Origin: Christiangramia fulva
GTDB taxonomy: Bacteria > Bacteroidota > Bacteroidia > Flavobacteriales > Flavobacteriaceae
Assembly: GCF_003024155.1 (NCBI RefSeq)
Contig: NZ_CP028136.1
Location: forward strand, 1,984,001-2,048,000
Reading direction: 5' to 3'
Length of the DNA: 64,000 nucleotides
A program made the translations under genes and the position numbers. Shown one piece after another: positions 8,059 to 16,659 of the stretch (position 1 is the first letter of the stretch; every line of letters begins with the position of its first letter). The notes beneath the pieces were generated by a model, which saw only the letters and a program-made list of their open reading frames with translations, was not told the DNA's origin and did not search any database.

Positions 8059-9891
8059 TTGCCAAGACCCAAAAAATCATTCGAAACCAATAATATCAAT
8101 TTTCGGGAGAGCTTTGCTTCCCTGAAATTCGTGCCGCGTTTTTTTAAAGAGATCCGTCGCGTGAATCCTATGCTGTTCTACGCGAATGTCATTGGTCGTA
8201 TCCTCAATGCGGTGCTTCCGGTAGTGATGCTCTGGCTGGGGAAACTGATCATCGATGAGGTGGTAGCACAAATGGCTGCGAAAACTAAAGATCTTGATCA
8301 TTTATGGATCCTGGTGGGAGCAGAGTTCCTGCTGGCGATATTTTCCGATCTTTTAAGCCGGGGGATAAGCCTTAGCGATGCCCTGCTGGGTGACCAGTAC
8401 TCCATAGACACTTCAGTAAAGATCATCAGGAAAACCTCGGAGCTGAACCTGGCTCATCTGGAAGATTCGGAATTCTACGACAAGCTGGAACGTGCAAGAC
8501 AACAAACCACAGGCCGCGTGGGACTCATGTCGAACATTCTCACCCAGGGAGAAGATATTATCGTGATCATTTCCTTACTGGCGGGAGTCGTCGCTTTCGA
8601 GCCCTGGCTGATCCTTTTGCTGGTGGTTTCCATCATTCCTACCATCATCAACGAAATTAAATTCAGCGGCACCAGTTATTCGCTGGCAAGAAGCTGGACG
8701 CAGGAACGGCGGGAACTGGATTATTTGCGTTATGCCGGCGCCAGTGATGTGACCGCGAAGGAGGTGAAATTATTCGGACTCTCGGAATATCTGGCCAACA
8801 GGTTTAAGGGCCTTTCAGACCAATATTATTTGCAGAGCAAGAGACTGGCGAAACAGCGCGCCGGCTGGGGTTCCTTTTTTAATGTTATTGGTACGGTCGC
8901 TTATTATGGCGCCTATATTTTTATCGTATTTCAAACGGTGGCCGGAGTATTTTCTTTGGGTGACCTTACTTTCCTTTCCGGATCTTTCAACAGGTTGCGG
9001 TCTAAATTGCAGGGATTCTTCACGCGTTTTACCCAAATTACCGAAAGCGCCCTATATCTCCAGGATTATTTCGATTTTCTCGATATGTCTTTCACGGAAG
9101 ATACAGAAGAAAAGAAACTGCCTTTGCCGGAAAAAATTCAAAAAGGTTTTGAGTTCAAAAATGTGGGCTTTAAATATCCAAAATCTGCAAAATGGGTGGT
9201 GCGGAATATTAATTTTGAGCTGAAAGCCGGGGAAAAAATGGCCTTTGTTGGCGAAAATGGCGCGGGAAAAACTACGCTTATCAAACTGCTGCTTCGGTTT
9301 TATGAACCTACAGAAGGAGAAATACTTTTAGACGATGTTTCGATCAAACGATTTGATCAGGCAGCTTATCAGCAATATTTTGGGGTGATATTCCAGGATT
9401 TTGTGAAGTTTGAACTGACTCTGAAAGAGAATATAGCCATGGGGGAAATTGATGAGATCGATAATCAGGAGCGTATAGATAGTGCCGCTGAGAAAAGTCT
9501 GGCTCGGGAGGTAGTTTCAGATTTACCTCTGGGCTACAGTCAGCCGCTGGGAAAAAGGTTCAAACACGGGAAAGATCTTTCGGGAGGTCAGTGGCAAAAG
9601 ATCGCCATCGCGCGTGCTTATATGAAAGACGCGGAAGTTCTTATTCTTGATGAGCCTACCTCGGCACTGGATGCCCGTGCTGAAACCGAGGCCTTTCAAC
9701 GATTTATAGAGCTAACCGAAGGCAAAACGGCTGTGATCATTTCACACCGTTTTAGTACGGTGCGAATTGCCGACAGGATCATGGTGCTCAAAAATGGCTC
9801 GGTGCTGGAGATCGGCACGCATCAGGAATTGATGAAAAATGATAAGCTGTATGCCGAACTTTTTCGGTTGCAGGCTTCCGGGTATCAGTAA
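8059..9891 (+). CDS. ABC exporter, fused membrane and ATPase domains (MsbA-like)
   Basis: 610 aa from TTG; no nearer ATG keeps the N-terminus. Residues about 35-340 form a six-helix exporter domain. The ATPase domain has Walker A GENGAGKTT at about 398-406, Q-loop VIFQDFVKFELTL, signature LSGGQ at about 507-511, Walker B VLILDEPTSALD at about 528-539, and H-switch ISHRF. One half-transporter, acting as a homodimer at the inner membrane. The transmembrane domain resembles the lipid/multidrug exporters only in outline, so the substrate is unknown. The preceding hairpin and the following promoter make it a single-gene unit. Confidence 0.92.
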   Translation: MPRPKKSFETNNINFRESFASLKFVPRFFKEIRRVNPMLFYANVIGRILNAVLPVVMLWLGKLIIDEVVAQMAAKTKDLDHLWILVGAEFLLAIFSDLLSRGISLSDALLGDQYSIDTSVKIIRKTSELNLAHLEDSEFYDKLERARQQTTGRVGLMSNILTQGEDIIVIISLLAGVVAFEPWLILLLVVSIIPTIINEIKFSGTSYSLARSWTQERRELDYLRYAGASDVTAKEVKLFGLSEYLANRFKGLSDQYYLQSKRLAKQRAGWGSFFNVIGTVAYYGAYIFIVFQTVAGVFSLGDLTFLSGSFNRLRSKLQGFFTRFTQITESALYLQDYFDFLDMSFTEDTEEKKLPLPEKIQKGFEFKNVGFKYPKSAKWVVRNINFELKAGEKMAFVGENGAGKTTLIKLLLRFYEPTEGEILLDDVSIKRFDQAAYQQYFGVIFQDFVKFELTLKENIAMGEIDEIDNQERIDSAAEKSLAREVVSDLPLGYSQPLGKRFKHGKDLSGGQWQKIAIARAYMKDAEVLILDEPTSALDARAETEAFQRFIELTEGKTAVIISHRFSTVRIADRIMVLKNGSVLEIGTHQELMKNDKLYAELFRLQASGYQ

Positions 9892-9901
9892 AAAGAGGCC
9901 G

Positions 9902-9929
9902 TTGCTAAAGCATAAACTTTGTACCTTTG
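9902..9929 (+). promoter_or_regulatory. promoter for esterase/ABC operon
   Basis: TTG at 9902-9904, 17 bp, then TACCTTTG at 9922-9929: a full match to the Bacteroidetes consensus. The start codon lies 36 bp downstream at 9966. Confidence 0.75.
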
Positions 9930-9965
9930 GAATAAACCGAATGTTTTCCTTCAAATTTTAATTTT

Positions 9966-10892
9966 ATGAGATCTTTTCTGATTTTACTACTTTTTGTTTC
10001 CGGTTCGATTTTCGCACAGGATAAAACCCTCAAATTATGGCCTGAAAAAATTCCGAATAGCCAGACTTCTTCAGAAAAAGAAACTCAGGAAAAAAGAGGT
10101 ATTTTATGGATCTCTAAAGTTCAGGAACCCACGATGGAAGTTTTTTTACCGGTAAAACAAGCCGCCACGGGACAGGCTGTGCTTATTTTTCCTGGAGGCG
10201 GCTACGAAGGCCTGGCCTATGACTGGGAAGGGACCCAAATCGCGAAATGGCTGAATACAAAAGGAATTGCAGGTATAGTTCTGAAATATCGCTTACCCAA
10301 TTCTAAATCGGTTAAAACAAGTTATGAAGCGCCGCTTCAGGATGCGAAAAGAGCGATCAGGCTTATAAGGTCTCATGCCGATGAATGGAATATAGATCAA
10401 AATCAGGTGGGAATAATGGGCTTTTCTGCCGGCGGACATCTGGCTTCCACGCTGGGGACACATTTTAATGCCGAGGAAACCGTTCCGCAGGATAGCATCC
10501 GTGATATCAATGCAAGACCAGATTTTATGATCCTTGTATATCCGGTCATAACCATGAAAAAGGAATTTACCCATATGGGTTCCAGGAATTCTCTTTTAGG
10601 CAAAAATCCTTCGGAAGAGCTTGTTGAGGAATTCTCCAACGAAGAACAGGTTCAAATCGATACTCCGCCAACTTTCCTGGTGCATGCCACTGATGATGAT
10701 GTGGTGCCTGTGGAAAACAGCATTCAATTCTATCGTGCCCTGGTTGACAAAAATATCGATGCCGAAATGCATATTTATCCCGAAGGCGGCCATGGATTCG
10801 CCCTGGCGCTTGATAAAGGCTATCTAAAAACCTGGACAGACAGGCTGAGTGACTGGCTTCAGCGGCAGGAAGAAAATGAGGATCAGGAGTAA
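9966..10892 (+). CDS. secreted alpha/beta hydrolase (acetyl-esterase type)
   Basis: 308 aa. Signal peptide FLILLLFVSGSIFAQ (residues 4-18). Oxyanion loop FPGGGYEG at about 75-82, nucleophile GFSAG at about 151-155, acid DDDVVPVE near 243 and His in EGGHGFAL near 275. These complete a Ser-Asp-His triad of the COG0657 type. Relatives deacetylate xylan or other esterified sugars in the periplasm; the substrate here is not shown. The ABC protein gene begins 3 bp after its stop, so the two are cotranscribed. Confidence 0.9.
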   Translation: MRSFLILLLFVSGSIFAQDKTLKLWPEKIPNSQTSSEKETQEKRGILWISKVQEPTMEVFLPVKQAATGQAVLIFPGGGYEGLAYDWEGTQIAKWLNTKGIAGIVLKYRLPNSKSVKTSYEAPLQDAKRAIRLIRSHADEWNIDQNQVGIMGFSAGGHLASTLGTHFNAEETVPQDSIRDINARPDFMILVYPVITMKKEFTHMGSRNSLLGKNPSEELVEEFSNEEQVQIDTPPTFLVHATDDDVVPVENSIQFYRALVDKNIDAEMHIYPEGGHGFALALDKGYLKTWTDRLSDWLQRQEENEDQE

Positions 10893-10895
10893 TAA

Positions 10896-12137
10896 ATGGC
10901 TCCACAAAATTTTCATTATGGACTGGCTGGAGCTTACGGTACTTCGAAAAAAGGCCTGATTGCAGACCTTCTTCATGGGAAATTACCTGAAGATTTAAAA
11001 TTCCTCGACCATAAAAAGATCGGCTATTTTTCAGATGAGTTTCTGGATCGTTTTATAGAAGAGGATTCCCGGCATGGCAGCTCCGGTTTATCCGCTAACC
11101 GGTCGATCAGGACTTTTTCCACGGGAGAAAAACGAAAAGCACTTTTGCAATATCTTATTGCTGAAAAAAATGATGTCCTTATTCTTGATAATCCCTTCGA
11201 TGCACTCGACCAGGAATCGGTGAGGGAACTAAAAGCGAGGTTTTTTGAACTTCATGATGAAATTTCCGTTATACAACTGATTAAAAGAGAGGAAGATCTT
11301 TTGCCATTTATTGAAAAGATCATTCAGGTAAGGCAAGATCAAATTTTAATAATAGATCGTGAAAATTTCAATTTTCAGCATATAGAAAATAATGGAAATT
11401 CAGCTTCGATTCCTGCACCGCTAAAGAGGTACAGGAATATTCCGCAGGAATTGATACGGCTTGAGAATGTTTCGGTGAATTATGAAGGAAGGCCAATTCT
11501 GAATAAGATAAACTGGAGCGTTCAAAAAGGGGAATTCTGGGAACTTCGCGGGCCCAACGGATCGGGAAAGACCACGCTTTTAGATATGATCTATGGCGAT
11601 AACCCCAAAGCTTATGGGCAGGAGATCTATCTTTTCGGAAATAGGAAAGGCAGCGGGGAAAGCGTCTGGGAGATCAAAGACAAGATCGGTTATTTTTCTC
11701 CCGCTATGACCGAACTTTTTAAAGGGAATTACAGCCTGTGCGAGATGGTTTTGGGCGGATTGTTTGACAGCATCGGACTTTACAGAACGGCTTCCGAAAT
11801 TCAGAAACAACTTGCCGAAAAATGGCTTCAGGCACTTGAACTTTCCGATAAGAAAAAACTCAAATTTTATAAAGCTTCCCGGCTGGAACAACGTATGGTT
11901 CTTATCGCCAGGGCAATGATCAAACATCCGCCGCTGCTTATTTTAGATGAACCGGCCGTTGGGCTGGATGATGAATCGGCCCGGATGCTGGTAAATCTTA
12001 TCAATAAAATCGCTTCGGAAAGTGAAACGGCTATCATCTTTGTTTCTCACCGAAAAGAAAAAGGCCTTTCTGCACAAAAAACTTACCGGTTGATTCCTTC
12101 TGCAAATGGTTCAGAAGGAGTAGAGGAATCTGTTTAA
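10896..12137 (+). CDS. tandem ATP-binding ABC protein, ModF-like
   Basis: 413 aa containing two ABC ATPase domains and no membrane segments. Domain 1 (about 1-160) has a degenerate Walker A (GAYGTSKKG, Ser in place of the invariant Gly and Lys in place of Thr) but keeps STGEKRK and VLILDNPFDALD. Domain 2 has Walker A GPNGSGKTT at about 219-227 and LLILDEPAVGLD at about 347-358, with a weak signature (ASRLEQR). This arrangement resembles ModF/PhrA. No transporter partner is adjacent, so a soluble regulatory role is as likely as transport. Confidence 0.8.
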   Translation: MAPQNFHYGLAGAYGTSKKGLIADLLHGKLPEDLKFLDHKKIGYFSDEFLDRFIEEDSRHGSSGLSANRSIRTFSTGEKRKALLQYLIAEKNDVLILDNPFDALDQESVRELKARFFELHDEISVIQLIKREEDLLPFIEKIIQVRQDQILIIDRENFNFQHIENNGNSASIPAPLKRYRNIPQELIRLENVSVNYEGRPILNKINWSVQKGEFWELRGPNGSGKTTLLDMIYGDNPKAYGQEIYLFGNRKGSGESVWEIKDKIGYFSPAMTELFKGNYSLCEMVLGGLFDSIGLYRTASEIQKQLAEKWLQALELSDKKKLKFYKASRLEQRMVLIARAMIKHPPLLILDEPAVGLDDESARMLVNLINKIASESETAIIFVSHRKEKGLSAQKTYRLIPSANGSEGVEESV

Positions 12138-12311
12138 GAGATTGCTTTTAAGGTTAACCGTTTCTCATCTAATTTCGCCATCCTGATTTTCATTAGAGAC
12201 TTTTATGTATATTTAATACCAACGAAGTCAGTGATTTACGTCGATAAGAGTTCTGTTAATCTTAATTGAATCTTTTCTTACTTCATTGCAGCAAAGATTC
12301 GGGGATACAAT

Positions 12312-13076
12312 ATGGTCAATTTTTTAAGGAATTACCGAAAATCGTTGCTGCCCGGGAACAGGTTCACGCGTTATATCCTTTATGCCATCGGCGAAATTAT
12401 TCTCGTAGTGATTGGGATTTTAATCGCCTTACAGGTGAATAATTGGAATGAAGCCCGTAAAAATTCCCAGGAGGAAACTGTTATATTAAAAAATCTTCAG
12501 GATAATTTAATTCAGGCTAAAGAACAGTCTGAAAATTATATCAGCAGCGATGAAAAATTGAAAAAATTATTAATAACAGTTCTCAACCTGGATGACAAAA
12601 ATCTGCCATTAGATAGTATTTCAGATAAAACCTTTTATACAGCCTTATGGGGAATTGGGCCTGATACCCCTATTATCAATACTTACACCGATCTTAAAAA
12701 TAGTGACCGTCTTGGACTAATAAAAAATCAACAACTCAGAGAAAAATTTACCGATCTGGAAACAAGTATTGCAGAGTTAAAATCAATGCTTGATGACCGG
12801 CTCTTTGTACATCAGCTTAGGATTGACGATATAGCAGAAAACGAGGTAAACTTTGTTCGTTATTTAAATTCAAGATTGCCTGATATAAATATGGCTGAGG
12901 AACCGGAAAATGATTATGGGTCACTCCTTAAAAAACAAAGAGTAAGGAATCTTTTTGCCATAAAATTGTATATGACCCTCCAGGTTCTTGATCTAAGGAA
13001 AAATCTGGATAACCAAATAGCGCAGCTTGAAGAAGCGATACAAACCGAACTAAATTTAAAAGCCAAGTCTCCTTAA
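12312..13076 (+). CDS. DUF6090 family membrane-anchored protein (array 2, copy 1)
   Basis: 254 aa. MVNFLRNYRKSLLPGNR leader, TM helix at about 21-43, QVNNWNEARKNSQEE, then a helical domain with TYTDLKNSDRLGLIKNQQL at about 132-150, which is the family's variable-domain motif. First gene of the second array, 174 bp after the ABC protein gene, with no convincing promoter visible. Function unknown. Confidence 0.85.
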   Translation: MVNFLRNYRKSLLPGNRFTRYILYAIGEIILVVIGILIALQVNNWNEARKNSQEETVILKNLQDNLIQAKEQSENYISSDEKLKKLLITVLNLDDKNLPLDSISDKTFYTALWGIGPDTPIINTYTDLKNSDRLGLIKNQQLREKFTDLETSIAELKSMLDDRLFVHQLRIDDIAENEVNFVRYLNSRLPDINMAEEPENDYGSLLKKQRVRNLFAIKLYMTLQVLDLRKNLDNQIAQLEEAIQTELNLKAKSP

Positions 13077-13091
13077 TTAGGATCAATCCTG

Positions 13092-13787
13092 ATGCTTGAT
13101 ATGATTAAAATCTTTAGAAATATTCGCCGTCGACTGCTTGGTGAAAATAGATTCACAAGATATATACTTTACGCCATTGGGGAAATCATCCTGGTGGTAA
13201 TTGGGATTTTGATAGCCGTTAAAATCAATAATTACAATAGTTCTGAAAACAATAAAAAATATGAGGCTGAAATAGTTAGCTTACTGCTCGAAGATCTTGC
13301 CTTTGACTACGACAAATTTACCCATAATGAAGAACACCTAACCAATGGTGTTAAAAAGCTTAGGTGGATTAATGAACATTGTAGCGGTAAAACAGTAGAT
13401 TCTCTTAAAGGTTTATCGCCAGGTAATCTCCTTGAAGATATTTTAGGTGGATTTACATCGCAGTCTCAGTTTTTACTCAGTCTGCAATTACATCCAATTA
13501 AATTTAAATCAATCGAGATTAATCGTTCTATAACCAGATTTATGGGAAAGCATGCTGAAATTGTAGTAGATATAGAGAATCACAATTTTTATGCAACCGG
13601 CGAATTTGGATTTAGACTATGGATGGAAATGAGGGAAAACTACAAAAATTCAAAAGATTATTTGTCCATCTATTGTAAAAATGATGATGTTCTGGTCAAA
13701 TTGATGTCTTTGGATTCCTGGAAGCAGGAGACTTTGACAGATATTCGAGAACTTCTAGAAATAAAAGTACACTGGAAATCCATTTAA
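13092..13787 (+). CDS. DUF6090 family membrane-anchored protein (array 2, copy 2)
   Basis: 231 aa; MIKIFRNIRR at the fourth codon (13101) aligns with its paralogs and is the more likely start. TM helix as in its neighbours, but after it the usual ALQVNNWN is AVKINNYNSS. It has no clear S-G-K-L motif, and the C-terminal domain is the most divergent of the seven. It follows copy 1 by 15 bp. Confidence 0.82.
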   Translation: MLDMIKIFRNIRRRLLGENRFTRYILYAIGEIILVVIGILIAVKINNYNSSENNKKYEAEIVSLLLEDLAFDYDKFTHNEEHLTNGVKKLRWINEHCSGKTVDSLKGLSPGNLLEDILGGFTSQSQFLLSLQLHPIKFKSIEINRSITRFMGKHAEIVVDIENHNFYATGEFGFRLWMEMRENYKNSKDYLSIYCKNDDVLVKLMSLDSWKQETLTDIRELLEIKVHWKSI

Positions 13788-13814
13788 AAGATTACCTGCG
13801 AGAATTAAAAAGAC

Positions 13815-14885
13815 ATGATCAAATTCTTTAGAAAAGTCCGTCGGCGTTTACTTGGGAAAAACCAATTCACTAGATATATAATTTATGCGATTGGAGAAAT
13901 CATTTTAGTGGTAATTGGGATTTTGATTGCGCTACAGGTAAATAACTGGAATGCAGAACAGAAGAGTGAAAAGCAAAGACAAAGCCTTATTAGCGATTTA
14001 AAAGAGGAAATCCAGAAAGGCCACAGTCAGTTCAATCTCTTTAAAAGACTTAATACCATTTATATAACCTCTGATTCTATTCTGCAGCTTATTCAGGAGG
14101 GTGAGATTACTGAGAAGGAGTATAGAGAAAATAAGGAGCTTTTGTTTCCTATGTTTTCACGGCAACAGGAGAACCTTTTCTTAATGGGTGATCAAGCGGA
14201 AAAATTTATTAAAACGGAAACTGCTGAGATCATCCTGCAAAAACGTTCAGAATATTCTGAAAAATACGAGCAGTTGCTGTACTACCTTAAATTGTATCAA
14301 TCGACCGTGGCAAATTTAAAGAGTAACATGAATCGGGTTTCCGAAAATCAAAATGAATTTATGCAATATATGTTGGATCACTATCCCTGGTTCTATGCCA
14401 GCGATAGTCTGAGTATCGAAAAGGCCATTGCTTTTTCTTTAAAAAACACCAATTATAAAACGCGGGTTAAATTATTCCGGAGAAATTACGATCTACTTAA
14501 TAAGAGTGTAACGAGTGCCAGAGCCAGCCAGGCTGTTGTTATGGGGGAACTTGTAAGACTTCATTCCGGGAAAGTTTCAGATATTGAAAACGCCTTTTCA
14601 GAACTGGGTTATTTACCCATGAAGCTAGTTTCTTGTGCAGATGATTCTACAGAAATTAGACAGGCTAATCTATTTCAGTTCAATCCTATTTATAATGCTA
14701 CCGACCACCCGGTTAATATCCATCGTTTAGATCCCAAGTATAGGATCTTTGAAACTTTTGAATTGCCTTCCAAAGGATTTGTGGTGTTTGGTCAGGCTGA
14801 AGGTACCCTTTTCCAGGTTGATGAAAATGAACAATGCGCAAAACGCTTTAAAGTTAAAAGAAGTAGTTATTTAATTGTTGACTGA
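13815..14885 (+). CDS. DUF6090 family membrane-anchored protein, long form (array 2, copy 3)
   Basis: 356 aa, about 100 residues longer than the others. Standard leader and TM helix (residues 1-43), helical middle, then an extra C-terminal beta-rich module from about residue 265 (FQFNPIYNATDHPVNIHRLD). This addition is not seen in the other six copies and may be a separate ligand-binding domain. It lies 27 bp after copy 2, and the next copy starts 5 bp after its stop. Confidence 0.82.
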   Translation: MIKFFRKVRRRLLGKNQFTRYIIYAIGEIILVVIGILIALQVNNWNAEQKSEKQRQSLISDLKEEIQKGHSQFNLFKRLNTIYITSDSILQLIQEGEITEKEYRENKELLFPMFSRQQENLFLMGDQAEKFIKTETAEIILQKRSEYSEKYEQLLYYLKLYQSTVANLKSNMNRVSENQNEFMQYMLDHYPWFYASDSLSIEKAIAFSLKNTNYKTRVKLFRRNYDLLNKSVTSARASQAVVMGELVRLHSGKVSDIENAFSELGYLPMKLVSCADDSTEIRQANLFQFNPIYNATDHPVNIHRLDPKYRIFETFELPSKGFVVFGQAEGTLFQVDENEQCAKRFKVKRSSYLIVD

Positions 14886-14890
14886 AGGTT

Positions 14891-15647
14891 ATGATCAAAC
14901 TCTTAAAAAACATAAGAATGAAATCGCTTAAGGAAAACAGCTTTACCAGATACGTCATATATGCAATTGGAGAAATCATTTTAGTAGTTATCGGGATATT
15001 GATTGCATTACAGGTAAATAACTGGAATGAAAACCAGAAGAAAAACGTGTTGAAAAAACAGTATTTATCTTCCCTGATTTCAGATACCATAAAAGATACA
15101 ATTGTCTTAAAAGATAACATCAAAAGTATCGAAGGGGATCTTTCACTAATTACTTCTTTTAAGAATCGCTTATCCAAGAGTACGTCCACTTTGGATACGG
15201 TACGGCATATTGCCCGATACGAATACCTGCCTTTCTTTGACCCCAGCAATGAATTGAATCGAAATACCATTACCTCACTGCTGTCTACCGGAGATTTGAA
15301 CCTTTTTGATAAGGAAATTCAGAATACTATTTTAACTCATAATACCATTCAGCTTGCTTTACTTAAAGTTATGGATAAGAATGTCGATATATTCTTTTCT
15401 GCAAATGCCAACGGAGGCTTGTTTTCAAGTAGCAATCCCAGTTTAGACAATGCTATGATTCGTGGGCACCTCATGGATAGTATTTGGCAAAATAAGGATG
15501 GTATTGAAGTGTTGGAAGTGCTAAACAATCGTATTGCGTCCAAAATACTTATGTACACTTTTATTTCGGGTGCAAAAAAAACGGTTACTGGATGAATCGA
15601 CTCAATTCTTGAAAAAATTACAGGAAAAGCTCAATAAAATGAATTGA
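14891..15647 (+). pseudogene. DUF6090 paralog with homopolymer frameshift (array 2, copy 4)
   Basis: The frame from 14891 gives 234 aa and stops at 15595. At about 15573 an eight-A run shifts out of a frame that otherwise continues KRLLDESTQFLKKLQEKLNK and stops at 15647, a C-terminus like those of the paralogs. Seven As instead of eight would restore a full protein of about 251 aa. This is either a sequencing error, a real pseudogene or slippage-dependent expression. Leader MIKLLKNIRMKSLKENS and the TM helix are intact, as is LLSTGDLNLFDKE. Confidence 0.75.
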
Positions 15648-15699
15648 TTAAGTAACCATAAGCAGAATCTTATCGTCTTAGCTGAAAATCAAAGAACGA

Positions 15700-16566
15700 A
15701 TGAAAAATTCTGCTAAAATGAGGATCCTCGTCTTTGTCATCATCCTGGCGTGCCTCACAGTTGCTTCGAGGTTTCTTCCGGAAAGCTCAAATTTCACCAT
15801 GCTTTTTATCATGTGGATGCCGGGGATAGCCGCACTTTTAACCTCGCTCGTCACCTGGAGGAGTCTGAAACAGGTCGGTTGGAAACCAAATTGGAAATGG
15901 ATGGGAATGGGCTGGTTATTACCCGTCTTCTATGGAGCGATTGCCTTTGGTATCATTTGGGCATTGGGTCTGGGTGGTATTCCGAAAGCTTCTTTTATTG
16001 AAAACGGAAAATTAACCATGGGAATGACCTCTAATAATGAAATACTCATCATTATTGCGGCGTTTTTTTATATCACTATTCTCAATTTGTTGCCGAATAT
16101 GCTTTTCGCGTTGGGCGAGGAATTGGGCTGGCGAGGATTTCTGGTGCCAGAATTAAATAAAATCACCTCTTTTTGGAAAACGGCCCTTTTCAGCGGAATA
16201 ATCTGGTTTGGCTGGCATCTGCCCGCGATCCTTTCGGGAAATTACGGGGCAGAAGGAACGCCTCTCTGGTTTCAGGTGGTTTGTTTTACAGTTCTGGTTC
16301 TTGCGGGAGCTGTTGTACTGGCCTTTCTTCGGTTGAGGTCCGGAAGTATCTGGCCCTGTGTGATCTTCCATGCCGTGCATAACGGGGTGATCCAGCATTT
16401 CTTTACCAATCTTACTGCTGATACTGGTAAAACGGAATATTTTATTGGTGAATTCGGAATTATGGTGCCGCTAATTTCGCTGTTTTTTGCCGCCTATTTT
16501 CTGTGGAAATATAATAAGCAGGAAAGCCATGATATTTCTGCCGAAATACTTGAGGTTTCAAATTAA
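15700..16566 (+). CDS. CPBP family intramembrane glutamic protease
   Basis: 288 aa with about eight hydrophobic segments. Motif 1 EELGWRGFLVPEL (about 148-160), motif 2 WFGWHLP (about 168-174) and motif 3 HAVHNG (about 226-231) are the catalytic signatures of CAAX-protease and bacteriocin-processing (CPBP/Abi) membrane enzymes. It acts in the inner membrane on unknown substrates. It stands alone between the DUF6090 array and mutS. Relatives process bacteriocins or give self-immunity; nothing here shows which. Confidence 0.88.
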   Translation: MKNSAKMRILVFVIILACLTVASRFLPESSNFTMLFIMWMPGIAALLTSLVTWRSLKQVGWKPNWKWMGMGWLLPVFYGAIAFGIIWALGLGGIPKASFIENGKLTMGMTSNNEILIIIAAFFYITILNLLPNMLFALGEELGWRGFLVPELNKITSFWKTALFSGIIWFGWHLPAILSGNYGAEGTPLWFQVVCFTVLVLAGAVVLAFLRLRSGSIWPCVIFHAVHNGVIQHFFTNLTADTGKTEYFIGEFGIMVPLISLFFAAYFLWKYNKQESHDISAEILEVSN

Positions 16567-16659
16567 ATTCTGTTTAAAAACCCTTTATAACTACCGCTGA
16601 AAAATTTTCCTGAAAAAAGGCAGATTGGTTACTTTAGCGATCAACTAAATTCCGGAAAA

